Below are positions 33,824 through 44,497 of a stretch of DNA of 64,000 nucleotides, in pieces. Under the pieces are notes generated by a model. It worked only from the letters and a program-made list of their open reading frames with translations. It was not told where the DNA came from and ran no database searches. Location of the stretch: positions 23,655,429 through 23,719,428 of the forward strand of contig NC_034012.1 of NCBI RefSeq assembly GCF_000346465.2. The letters run 5' to 3'. Positions within the stretch are counted from its first letter, which is position 1. Each line of letters opens with the position of its first letter. The stretch comes from Prunus persica (Eukaryota > Streptophyta > Magnoliopsida > Rosales > Rosaceae). The position numbers were made by a program, and so were the translations under genes.

Positions 33824-35010
33824 TGTAACATCCCGACCCAAATTAATTATTATTTCATTAATTTGTAGAATTTATAATTTTGCCCTTGGGGTAGGGTCAC
33901 GTTAGTCACTTTTCGATCCGTAAGGATTTTTGGGATTTGAGTGGCACTATTTCTTATAGCTCCCTCTTACGAGTTCTTAAAAATGTAGTGAACCCAAATC
34001 GAAGTTTTAACAAAGAAGTTGTGGTCAACGGCAGTGGCACAACCGTAAATTTTTAGAAGTTCAATTTTTAAAAACATACCAGCCCTCTCTCTCCCCCACG
34101 CGTAAATTTTTAGATGTTCAAACCGCGATTTCATAGCCGTCCGGTGACTAAACCCTTGTACCAAATTTCTCCTCTCTCTCTCTCTTCCACCCACCCCACC
34201 CTATTTCGTAGCTCGAAAATCCGATCAGAAGTGACTAGATCAACTGTTTTTTGGCCGGTTTTTTCCTCGTCGTTTCTAGTGATTTCGACAACAATTTTCG
34301 TCTGGTTCTTCATCCTCTCAATGCCCTCTAGCTGTTTTGGTAGATGGTTTGGGTCGATTTGGGAGTTTTGAATCAAATCTAAAGATTAGGTTTTGAGCCG
34401 GCTGTTAAGGTGTTTTTTTTTGGCAAGCTCTAGCCACTTTTTGGCCATGGTCCAAGACCAAAACCTGTTTCCCTAGTTGTGCTGGTCCGGTTAGTATAGG
34501 TATTGTAGGGAGTTTCAAGAAATTTCCGTCTCTGAGAATGAAATTTCTCAAGACACCTACATACTGCTAGTGGCGAGTGGCGCCGCTAGGGCCACTGAGT
34601 GGAAGCCCATTGTATAAAAGAAACAAAAAAAAAAACACTCCCCACGTCGTCCTGAGCATGACAGTATGCTCGAATTTGGAGTTGGTTATCATGTGACTAT
34701 CGAACGGATATTACGCCTATTATCCGATATCCAGGTTCGATAGGTGTGGACCATTCGATCGATTTTAGTTTCAACTATGTTGTTCTCTGTACCTTTAGAA
34801 TCGTGTAAGAATTCACTAATCTAGAATCGGACTCCCAATACTCCGAATTAATGCTTCTAGGTTCAGGTGAAATGATCGCCGTCTGATCGTACGATTGGCT
34901 TAGATCCAACCGCTCGATTGAGACTAAACTTACAGGACTTGTTTTGTGGACTTTGTTGGACCTTTAGGAACTTTTAGATCGGAAATTGGAGATCGTGGGC
35001 CCAAGGGCCC
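33824..35010 (+). mobile_element. Ty3/gypsy LTR-like sequence B
   Basis: It begins TGTAACATCCCGACCC and follows LTR A in order with moderate divergence: TTTATAATTTTGCCC, GAGTGGCACTAT, TTGGCCATGGTCCAAGAC, CCCTAGTTGTGCTGGTCCGG, GTACCTTTAGAATCGTGTA, TGGACTTTGTTGGACCTTTAGGAACTTTTAGATC. Relative to A it carries an extra block at about 34515-34775 containing TTTCAAGAAATTTCC...GAAATTTCTC. It is cut by the CACTA relic to its right. Same orientation as A. Confidence 0.6.
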
Positions 35011-36069
35011 GATTGACCAATATGGAAAGTTTGACAGCTCGGTTGACCGCGAGTCTTCCGAAGTCGTCTCATCCTTCGAAAAGTATTAGATTGACCTTAA
35101 GAACTCCTCGAAAGTCGTGCGCACGCTTTAAGAAACAAACTAGAAAAATTGGAGGAAGACATTGTACATACATTGTGCATGTTAGAAAGGTTCTTTCCCC
35201 CTTCTTTCTTCGACGTAATGGTGCATTTGACAATCCACCTAGGACGGGAAGCTCGTCTATGCGGACCGGTTCAATATCGTTGGATGTATCCATTTGAGAG
35301 GTAGTTTTCAATTTATTAAAAATAATGTACATTTTAAACTTCAAATGAAATTTGTTTGAATTCTAACTCATTGGTGTTTTAGGTATATGAAAGTGTTGAA
35401 AGGATATGTTATGAATCGTGCACGACCAGAAGGATGTATGGCTGAACCCTACCTCGCTGAAGAGTGTGCTTTGTTATGTAGCAAGTATATAAAGCAAGCT
35501 GCTGATATAGGCTCTAGGAATGCGAGCAATGAAGAGTTTGAAAATGGTTTACTGCTGGAAGGGCGTCCAATATCTCAAGAAAAATGAATAATTTTTACAA
35601 ATGAGATGTTACAAGTTGCTCATCGCCAAGTGTTGCTCAATATGGCAAAAGTGCAGCGCTATATAGAGTAAGTTTTTATAACCTTTTTACTAATTTGCAA
35701 CTTGCATGCAAGTGACATTTCAAGAAATTCCTAACAAATTACTTACTATGTTAGGATGCATTTGGATGAACTTAGGCATTCAAATAGACGTTTATTAAAG
35801 AATGAAACTTTATTACAGAAAAAGCACGTGGAGTCATTTGGCATATGGTTGGATGATAAGGTTGTAAGAGATCTTATCATACTTAGTGGATTTTTAATTT
35901 TGTGTAATTGACACTTATCTCTAAAACATGCTTACATTTTGGACAGATTAGGGCAGAGGAGATGGTCCACAATGTGTCAAATGCTTTAAAGTGGCTTGCA
36001 CGTGAGCCTGGTCTCTATGCAGTTTTTGTTCACTCGTTTTATGTTCGTTCCTGTGATGGTAGGGTAAAG

Positions 36070-37990
36070 TTCTTCATTGCCTTGAAAATCATTGACTGGT
36101 CAATAAGTCAACTTTGTTTAGTGTGCGAGCGTGCCACTGCTAGTAATAAGAATTCTAGCAAACTTCTCAAAAATAGATTACTTGCACCCCAAGTTACTAA
36201 TTTCTAAGCAAGCAATTGTGAATTTGGGTGAGGAATATCTCCCAAGTAAGTTCGTTTCTTGCATCAGACTGGTGAGGACTTTCACAATTTTTCACGGTAC
36301 AAAACTGGTAGTTCTGGCTAGAATAAATGATAAGATGGCGAACTGTTTTAGGCAGAACTCCCTTTTACAAAACTCAAGAATGAAAAACCAACTCTAGAAA
36401 GACAAAAAGAGGGTTGGACTTCCATTTCTGCCTAGATAGATGCTTCTGATCCGGGCTGGACTGGGCATGCCTGTGTTGGACTGGACTGTCAACAACTTCA
36501 ACTGCTAAGTTTCAGCTGTAAATCGATACCAACGTTCGAGTTTGGCAGAGCTTAATCTATTTCAAGCCCTGGAAGGCTTCTTGAACGGGCGGAATTGCGG
36601 CTTCTTCAGTCTGAAAGGGGCAGAAGTGGCTGGACTTGAGGATTACTGGGCTGGAACTGCACTGTGGTACCTGTTCTGCTTGATCAGGGCTCTCCATAAA
36701 TTTAGTGAGGTTTTCATATTTGTAAAAATCCGAACTCTGCTTGTCTTTTGGCTTATGCTGAACCAAATTTGTAATGAGAAAAATCTCGTTTTGAATTACT
36801 TATTTCTCTAAGTCTGAAACTGGAAGTTTTGATTTGTAGCTGGCTTCTTTCTTGTGGCTCAATGTGATAGGACCCGATACAAATTCCGCTTTGGAATCCG
36901 AACTCTGCCGGTTTTTCGATAGAAGTTCACCTTATTATTTTTCTCGTATTTTGTAGAGAAGGGCAAATAGATCATTTGTGCTCGACATTCGCCAGGTGTC
37001 GGACACGCACAAGGTCTGGTTCGGATTCCAAAGCGGAATTTGGATCGGGTCCTGTCACAATGAGCTTTTGGTTGCTTCAGGTTGTTTGAAGGTTCTTTGA
37101 GATCAAGTGATCATTTTGAATTTTTGTTTTTGATTGATTTTTTGGCTATCCTTTGATATGTTCACCTACTCTCATATTTATAGAAAATGTTGGAGTGGGG
37201 CTTCTAATCTTTTAATAATGGGCGGCAGATTTTCCAAAAACAAGATCTTTTATTTTAAAATGCAAAGAAAAAGGGAAGTTATCTATTCTGGCAGAGAAGA
37301 ACCATCAGTAGTCAATTTTTATGGAGGTCTTTTCTTTGTTCTCTGTTTGTGCTTGGTAAGGAGAAAGAACACAATCTGCCATGATGGTTAGTTTGCTTTT
37401 CTTGTTTGAACAACTCCCTCTACTTATCTCTTAAAATTGTAGTATGCTTATCTCTTGGGAAGACTACCTATTCTTATGCATAATTATATAGAAAGGGATT
37501 CTGATCTTTTAGCTGCAAAGTCTTAGAAAAGTCTTTATGAAATCCTGTCTTCATTAATTCCCAATCAACTTCTCATGTGACTAGTTGAAATTGTTGACCT
37601 CTCAAAGTCAGATAGTCACGTGGGTTTCTCTGTGATTCAGGGCTGAGTGCCTCACTTCTTGCTTAAAGTGGTGTTTTGGCCCTCTTTTCAATTTGGGTAG
37701 GGAGCTGGCAGTTTTGATAAAACTGCCTTTGGGCTTCTTCAATTTTGGGTTGTTCCCTATATTCATCCATGTTAAGCCCAATTTTGAGTTTTGGGGCTGT
37801 GGGCTGAGCAGGGTTGAGCAATTAGTATGTACTGGGCTTCCTTCCAGTTTTTGAGTTCTGGTAAAAAATCTTACTTGGGTTTGGTCTTTTTGACTTTGGG
37901 CCCTCGATTCCAATTCTAGTCCAAACTGCCTGGGTCCTGAGTTTTGTCTTCCTAGGCTCCTATTGCTGGGCTGGGCGTGTAATTTGTTGG
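36070..37990. mobile_element. unclassified insertion inside the CACTA transposase
   Basis: The transposase reading breaks near 36070 and resumes near 38005 with the expected next block. The 1.9 kb between them carry no transposase-like sequence. They include GGCTGGACTGGGC-type words, G- and T-rich stretches with a repeated TGGGCT, and a 194-bp TG...CA element (36865-37058). No ORF with a domain was found. Class and exact ends are not determined. Confidence 0.5.
36865..37058. mobile_element. 194-bp TG...CA element with long inverted ends and 5-bp duplication
   Basis: The left end TGATAGGACCCGATACAAAT is the inverse of the right end ATTTGGATCGGGTCCTGTCA with two differences, and the pairing extends inward through TCCGCTTTGGAATCC. 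Both sides are flanked by CAATG (36860-36864 and 37059-37063). The TG...CA ends plus a 5-bp duplication suggest the solo LTR of a very small LTR element (TRIM/SMART type). The long inverted ends would equally suit a MITE. A related right end lies at about 32640-32722. Confidence 0.75.
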
Positions 37991-38610
37991 CCCAAACAGT
38001 TTCATATTCTGATTTTGTTATCAATGGTCTTCGGTTTCACACTAAAGAATTTGAGAAATCTACACAAGACAGCGGTGTTTCACTTGAAGCAACAACTATT
38101 TATATATCTAGTGCAAGAGATAATACACCAGTCACAGGGAAAGTAGCTTATTATGGGGGTTTTGAGAGAAGTCATAGTCTTGTCATATCATGAATTTTAT
38201 ATTGCCTTATTCAAGTGTGATTGGGCAAGCATTGTGAATGGTATCAAACTAGATGATGGATTTACCTTAGTTGATCTCCACGAAGGACAAAGTCAGTTTG
38301 AAAGGGATCCTTTCATTTTAGCATCACATGCTAAACAAGTTTTTTATTCTAGGGAGGATGAGACATCTAGTTGGTATGTTGTCATGAAAGCACCACCCAA
38401 AGGATTTCAAGACTTGGAGATATCCGATGAGATGGAAAGTGGCACATCTACCCCATTTGATGTATCAAGACTTGATTATGATGATAATGAGGGTGAACAA
38501 TATGTGGGGATGGACGTTGATGGAATGTTTTTTGATGAGTAGTGCAATGAATCGTCTAAGATTGGATGTGAAAGGATAATATTAAATATATGTCTTCACT
38601 TGGTGTATTA

Positions 38611-38702
38611 TGTTCAATGAAACAAATGAGTTCTAACTTTTTGTGTTGTATTGTTGTGTTCAATGAAACAAATGAGTTCTAACTTTTTGTGTTGTATTCT
38701 AC
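38611..38702 (+). repeat. 2 x 46-bp tandem repeat
   Basis: Two adjacent copies of a unit starting TGTTCAATGAAACAAATGAG and ending TTGTGTTGTATTGT or its variant lie just after the CACTA transposase stop. Confidence 0.85.
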
Positions 38703-38809
38703 TATACTTCAATGAGCGGTGATTTATTAAATTTCACTCTCAGTTGATAGTATATAGGGATAATATGTCACTTCATAGCTAAATCATGTACTTCTTATTG
38801 TTTTTCAGG

Positions 38810-41204
38810 TTGGTTGCTATCAAAGTCTTTTGAAAATTATATCGCAAGATGTCTGGTTGTGAGGTAGGACTAATTTTTTTTTTTACTTTTCTTCAAAATG
38901 AATAATACTTGGTAATAATTTTATTTATGTATTTTTGCTGTGAAGTCTTATGAGATTTTTGCAAAGCGAACAACAAAGCAACTCAAGGCAACATTGGCTA
39001 TTGCAACTCAACGTCGAAATTTAGGAATTCGTATATGTGATGAAAGGATGAATAACAAAGAGAAACAACCAAGAGGTACACAACAAGACAATTCGCAGCG
39101 GGAAACTACAATGAGAGGACATCGTGAAAATGAGGTTAGAACATCTAATGTGAGGTCCAATGCTTCATCTACTCATCCAGCTACTGATGTAGAAGAGCAG
39201 CCAGCACAAGCTCAAAATGTTACACAAACCAAAGAACAAAAAAAGAAGCGAGGTCCTACTAGAATGACAGTTATTCCCCAAGGCAAAAAATCACAGTTAG
39301 AAGTTGTTTCAATCTCGGGGGACAACTATGTGGTCCAAATTCAGAGTCTTTTGCCTCATTTCTTGGGGTCTTAACACGAGCGCATGTGCCTATTGTTATG
39401 TCAAATTGGAAGGACCTTAAAGAAAAAAACAAGGATGAGCTTTGGTCATTACTTCAGGTTTGCTTTTTCTTTTTTCTCTTTTTGTATATACCAAACTGTT
39501 ATTTGATTTGTTCTCTATTTAGAAACTAAACTACTATTGTATTTGAAAAATATAGCAAAACTACATAGTGGGAGATGAGCATAAAAAATTTATTTTTAGG
39601 ATGATGGGGAAATATTGGAGACAATATAAATAAAAAATAACAACAACAATTCGTGAAGCAAGTAAAAGAAAGCATAAGGCATGTGCCATTTCCCTTGTGA
39701 AGCCAGACAATGTAAAGTCAAAGGAAGATTGGGACAAATTTGTCAAAGAAAGACTTGGAGCGGCATTTCAAGTGGGTATTTCTTTCTTAGCAATAATTAT
39801 ACTTTCAGGTATTCTTATCAATTTCTAACTTTTTTTTTTTTTACTCATGTAACTATTTGTTGTCTCTTGTAGAAACTGAGTGAAAAGTTTAAAGCAATGA
39901 GAAAGAAGAAAAAGTACACATACAATGAGTCGAAAAGGCTATGCCCGTATGGAGTATGACATGGTATGATTACTAAGCATATTACCAAATATTTAATTTA
40001 ATTTTTTTTTTCGAGTAGATACCTAATTTGTTCTCATGTAGAAATTAAATCATCCAAATCCTGAAGAAATAAATAGAGTGACATTGTGGACAAAAGCGCA
40101 TGAGAGAAAGGATGGTACACTAATTAACGAAGTTGTTAGCAACATATTGGTAAGAAACCAAATGGAAGTTTCAAATTAATATTATTTGTCTGTGTGACTT
40201 AGTCAGTTGAAGCTGCTGGGATTTCTTTTGTTGAAGTGTTGGGGTTTGGTTATGATGCATTAATTTTTATAAGAATATAAGCTCTTGTTTCTGCATAAGT
40301 GATGTTAGTTTATTAAGCTTATGTTTTATATGTTATAGAAAGATATAAAGACGTGCAATGAGTCGAAAGAGAATCCACCCGCGAGAAATTTTATATGAGA
40401 TGACGCTATAGCAAGAGTTTTAGGACCTGAAACTCGTGGCCAAGTTCGAGGGCTTGGGTTTGGTGTAACACCCTCTAGAGTAGATGCAGTGATTCAAGGC
40501 AGCGGACGAGTTAAAGAACTTGAATCCATAGTGAAATCTCAATCTCAATCTCAAAGGATGGAGCTAATTGAAGCCAAAGTTGAAGCATTTATTAAAATGT
40601 CTCAAGAGGTATAAAACTCTTAAAATAATCTATGAAGCATTTATTCATATAGTTATTTATTAAATCACAAATTTTGTCTCAAGCTTATCTTTAACTTTTT
40701 ACAGCCTCACAATAAGAATGTAGAGGATATGATAAGTGCACATGCATGTACTCCTCAAGTAAGTATTTTTCATGATAATTATAGCATGATATAGTAATAT
40801 GTGAGATAGCTTATAATTTCTAAATTATTGTTATCTTCCATTGTATTTCATATAGTCACAACAAGGAAGCCGTCATGTACAAGATAAAAGTTACAATGTG
40901 AATGCAAGATGTGGTCAAAGTAGCAATCTTGAATATGGAAGATGCCAACTTTTACACTGGTACAATATTCAGTTGGAGCAAGTTGTAGCTGAGGGTTGTA
41001 GGTGAGGGACATATTGCCTCAACAGACCCAACTGTTAAAGTTCATCATATGCCTATTGGACGTGATTGTTGGAAGGTTTGGGTTGATGAAGTGCTTGATG
41101 AAGAACTTAACTTGTATAGACCCACAGATGAAGCGCGAAGACTTGGTAAAGCTTTAGGAAGTACTGTTGCATGGCCAAAAAGCTGTATAAAATTGCTTAA
41201 CTAA
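38810..41204 (+). pseudogene. second CACTA gene (Ptta/Transposase_24-like), degraded
   Basis: Exon-like blocks separated by introns with visible GT/AG ends include a basic, Gln/Asn-rich linker (38946-39290) and a KKRGPTRMTVIPQGKK block. These are followed by IGRTLKK/KDEL-type sequence in a shifted frame (39350-39460), then AIARVLGPETRGQVRGLGFG with VTPSRVDAV (40405-40500), an MELIEAKVEAF coiled-coil-like piece, and a final exon. The final exon reads GEGHIASTDPTVKVHHMPIG, then WKVWVDEVLD, YRPTDEARRLGKALGS and TVAWPKS, ending at 41204. These are familiar from the second ORF of plant CACTA elements. An in-frame stop before AIARVLG and frame changes show decay. Confidence 0.75.
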
Positions 41205-41454
41205 GGTATTTTTCTATTTACTTTGACATTGCTGAACATTCAAAGTTTCTATATAACATACTAGTCTCTTTTTTGCTATGTATGTTACTTTTTTCAGGTG
41301 CTTCCTTAATTATCTTTTGAATGAAAGCTTTGTATTTTGAGTTGTTGTATGAATGTTAAGTAAGGAAATATTTATGTTTATCATAGAGCTTCAATTTATA
41401 GATAAATTATATCGGGTAATTTTGATAATTATTAAAAATATATATATTTGATAT

Positions 41455-41749
41455 AACAACGCGCATTGGCTGTTGTCAAAACATAAACAACAACGAGCTC
41501 AGACACGTTGTCGTAATATTATAAGACAACGCGCCAGGCACGTTGTTGTTAATTGCTCCCACAAACGTGTGAGTGTTGTGGTTAATGTTGTTCACAACGA
41601 GCGCAAAAATGAACGACGAGGTGTAATGCGTGTTGTCAAAAGCCCTAAACTTTTTAACTACATCGGCTTCAACAACGTGCGCCGCATGTTGTTAATATGT
41701 TTTAACAACGCACATTGCGTGTTGTTAAAGGACTTTTTTTCTTGTAGTG
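41455..41749 (+). repeat. CACTA subterminal palindromic repeats and right terminal inverted repeat
   Basis: Multiple copies of ACAACG and its inverse CGTTGT are arranged as short palindrome-like units (CAACGCGC..., AACAACGTGCGCCGCATG, AACAACGCACATTGCGTG). They end with TTTCTTGTAGTG at 41749. In CACTA elements such subterminal motifs bind the TNPA-type protein. The next bases AAG would be one side of the 3-bp target duplication; the other side is not present. Confidence 0.85.
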
Positions 41750-42353
41750 AAGATTGATGGTCCAGATGCATTCCCAATTACCTATCTAATGGCCCAGATC
41801 AAATCATAAGTCTTTGATTTGATCCACGGTCCTGATCTAATCCTAGAATAGATCGTTGGTCAAGATTAAATGAGTTCACGAAATAGCATCATAGAACCTA
41901 GTTGTATCTTTAAAAAAAATCTGAGTCAAAGTCTGACTCAATGATTGGTTTGGACCAGCTAATCATACAATGACACGTTGTTGTAGATATTTTAAATTTT
42001 CTTATTTTCCAACTTCGAAAATTACTTCCGAGTTATGAAAAATACCACATGCTCATAATGACGTCTACTATTTTTCTATGAAGTTAAGACACCAAAATTC
42101 AAACTTCAAATATGTCTGAAGTAATTTATTCTCCAATATAATAGTGGTATGTACTTGTGAAAAAAATTCAATGTACCTCAAATAGGACTGTGCAATTAAT
42201 ATTGTGAGCGTATTTTTGAAATTTTTGAGTGGCTAAAAGCTCGACCTTGTCTTTGCGTGTCCTAGGGGCGCAAATCAAAGAAAATAAAGTTTTGAACATA
42301 TGTATAATGAACATACTAACCCTGTATTTTCTAAAAACCTTTTCATAAAACTT
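41750..42353. other. intergenic, nothing recognised
   Basis: AT-rich sequence between the CACTA end and the MITE. The TGATC-rich words near 41800-41870 (GATCAAATCATAAG, TTTGATTTGATCCACGG) hint at another repeat. No gene found. Confidence 0.4.
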
Positions 42354-42773
42354 TAAGCAATTCTTATTTGAGGGATCCCACAAATAAGTTTATTTGAGGG
42401 ACACCTTTGTAGGGCCCCACTCCACATTGTATTCCACTAATCCAAATCATCTATTTTTTATATAATAATTCAAAAATCATCTCTATAAAAAATAAAAATA
42501 AAAATAAAAATCACTTGAATATGATATAATTTGACCACTCAATTGAGTACTTGAAATGTTAATACTTTCTTGAAGCATCGTGTTCATTGATTTTGTAGGA
42601 CACAATTGGATGTCGAAATGTTTTCCGATTTGTCTAATTTTTTGCAATGATGATCTATAAATATAGACTTAAAAAATAGATGGTTTGGATCGTTGAAAAA
42701 AAAATCGTGCGGTACCCTAAATGGTGTCCCTCAAATAAAATTATTTGAGGAATCCCTCAATAGAATGGGACTG
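42354..42773. mobile_element. MITE with about 50-bp terminal inverted repeats
   Basis: The left arm reads TTTGAGGGATCCCACAAATA followed by AGTTTATTTGAGGGACACC. The right arm (42723-42773) is its inverse: GGTGTCCCTCAAATAAAATT, then ATTTGAGGAATCCCTCAAT. Each arm is itself a near-palindrome, so each end can form its own hairpin. The interior has no ORF. The element is followed directly by (TA)n and (CT)n microsatellite (42774-42808). A second, truncated copy is at 22536-22712. Confidence 0.85.
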
Positions 42774-42808
42774 TATATATATATATATATATATCTCTCT
42801 CTCTCTCT

Positions 42809-43699
42809 TCCTCTCTAGAATCTTACAGCTTTTGTTGGACATTGTGAATAAGCTCTGGTCTTCGTTAGAGGTTCGAATCTATACGATGTCGTTTCCAAAA
42901 TTCTGTTTTCTATTTCTTGTTTCATTTTTATTTTCCTCCCTATTTCAATAGGGTTTCTATATGATCTCATCTAAAGGAGATTGATTATCCGTGATCTTAA
43001 CTATATTGGTTTAGATTGTTGTGGGTTTATTTTGGGCTTGAGCTTGCAAGGAGCTAGCAGTGAGAAGAAGAGTGAGAGAAGAGCATGATAGGAGCTCATA
43101 TGACATATTCTTTTTCGGGGTGTTATGGGAAAAATGAAATATTCATTAAAAGAACCAGCTTTTATATTTTTTTCGTAGTAGCTTTAGGAAGCGAGGTCCA
43201 AGCGGCTTTGAAAATCTGCTGCAGACCTGAGTTAATTTTTAAAATAAGTCAAGTTTATGGCTGATTTGTGGATGGATCAAATAGGAATGAGGGGATTCCA
43301 ATTTCAATAAAAAAAAATTCGAAATGATAATTCTATTCCAAAAAAATTTAGTATTCAATAGTCACCGACCTGACCGACTGGCCACACATTGACTGGGTGT
43401 TGCCATTAACCCGACCGACTCTGACTTAGACTATAACCTATGAATCTTTTGATGCACATGGACCCAGATGATTAACTTAAATATGGATTTGGCTCCACTT
43501 GTGGTCCACTATGTGGAGGTCCCACGTGAGGAGGCGTGTTGAAGAATATAAAGTTTCACATCGGAAACTTGACTAAATAAACTACAACTTATAATAAGTG
43601 GTTCCATTCCTAATAACATCAAGGCTTTTTGTGATAAAACCCCACACCTACTGAGCTTTGTAGGTGGTTAAGTTGGGGAAAATGTTGGTGTTGCTAGTA
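42809..43699. other. intergenic, repeat-like, no gene recognised
   Basis: The stretch includes a TGTTGAAGAATATAAAGTTT block followed by CACATCGGAAACTTGAC near 43537, wording found at the start of some plant LTRs. No matching end with a target duplication was found. No protein-like ORF. Confidence 0.4.
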
Positions 43700-44497
43700 G
43701 TGAGCCACTGGTCCATCTCTCTGAATTTAACAGGGAGCACCAAAACACAGGCCCATTTCTATTAAGCCCATTGAGTGGGTAAGTAGAGAGGCGTTTTCTT
43801 CTAGCATTTATTACCCAACCTCCAATTTCCTACCTTCCAGCACAAAAACTATGGTCATACTTACTGTGCTACAAGTAAGTATGACCATAGTTTTTGCCTA
43901 GGGACTACTACCCATAGTTAATCCAGCGCCTACTACCCAACCCCCAACTGCCTATCACTCAAACCTCAGTCAAACATCTTAAACTGATTTACTGTGTCGC
44001 CAACTTCTGCCTAGGGACTGAGCCACTCATTCATTGCTTGATTGAGCTCCAAAGGCTATAAAAGGAAGCAATGGTAACCCAAAGGAACCAACACGGCAAT
44101 ATGAGCAAGCCATAGTCATATTGCTGGAAACACTCAAGCCCTTTCATCCTCTTCTTTCTTCAAGAAACCATCGTCTTCTTAAAATCGTCTTGTCCTTTCT
44201 TCATCCCTAAACTAGTTTAAGCCCTAAAATATTCTTCATTCAATACCCTGTTTCAACTCAAGCAAACGCTCTCTTGTTAAACTCATGTAGACTTAGCTCC
44301 CTATGCCACAAGCCTCTCAAGCAAGCCAAAATCTAAGTTCACAACAATCATTATCAGCTTGGTGAGAAGAAACTAGAGCATTTCTTGAGTAGTACATTCT
44401 TTCGGAGTGTTTTGGGGTTTGATTCTTGAACTCGGGCACTCTCTCTTTATGGCAGTCCAAGCCCACAAATAATTGCCTGAACAAAAAAGCCCCCACA
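43700..44497 (+). mobile_element. LTR relic, copy 3 of the 29139/31202 family
   Basis: The right end AAAAAAGCCCCCACA (44497) and upstream words match the two solo LTRs in the same order: GCCCATTTCT, CTATAAAAGGAAGCAATGG (a likely TATA box), CCACAAGCCTCTCAAGC, TTTGATTCTTGAACTC. The left end is not resolved; homology fades near 43700. It contains a perfect hairpin at 43844-43895 that the other copies lack. Confidence 0.65.
43844..43895. repeat. perfect 22-bp hairpin with 8-base loop
   Basis: AAAAACTATGGTCATACTTA at the start of the left arm is followed after GTGCTACA by its exact inverse, AGTAAGTATGACCATAG and TTTTT. All 22 positions pair. It lies in the LTR relic. Adjacent text shows that the word CCTAGGGACTACTACCC-type flank is also repeated nearby (43896 and 44009). 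Confidence 0.92.

Larger units (their letters stand above)
35040..38542 (+). pseudogene. CACTA TNP2-like transposase, C-terminal part, split
   Basis: The frame opens with an EEDIVHTLCMLERFFPPS block and a MVHLTIHL stretch. Then come VQYRWMYPFER, a spliceable intron (35301-35382, AG|GTAGTT to TTTTAG), and YMKVLKGYV, NRARPEGCMAE, PYLAEECALLC. This is the DUF4218-type domain of CACTA transposases. Further exons read VAHRQVLLNMAKVQRYIE, LRHSNRRLL and AEEMVHNVSNALKWLA. After a large insertion the C-terminus resumes at about 38005 (FVINGLRFHT, ...LFKCDWASI, ...FTLVDL, DPFILASHAKQVFY), ending with an acidic tail and stop at 38542. Stops and frame changes occur, and the catalytic N-terminal part is absent. 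Confidence 0.85.
35010..41749 (+). mobile_element. CACTA (En/Spm) transposon relic with intact right terminus
   Basis: The right end at 41741-41749 reads CTTGTAGTG, the inverse of the CACTACAAG terminus that gives the superfamily its name. It is preceded by a palindromic subterminal repeat region (41455-41740). Inside are remains of two genes in the usual CACTA order: a TNP2/TNPD-type transposase (35040-38542) and a second Ptta/Transposase_24-type gene (38810-41204). The left end and the N-terminal transposase are missing; the relic starts where LTR B stops. A 1.9-kb insertion (about 36070-37990) splits the transposase. The element cannot move on its own. Confidence 0.85.

Noticed and set aside
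42865..42885. GGTTCGAATC tRNA T-arm-like word
   Set aside because: No acceptor stem, D-arm or anticodon arm can be built around it; single motif match only.
43537..44497. A complete LTR from TGTTGAAGAATATAAAG to GCCCCCACA
   Set aside because: Flanks AGGCG and AGCTC do not match and the first 160 bases do not resemble the sister LTRs; the left end was left undefined.
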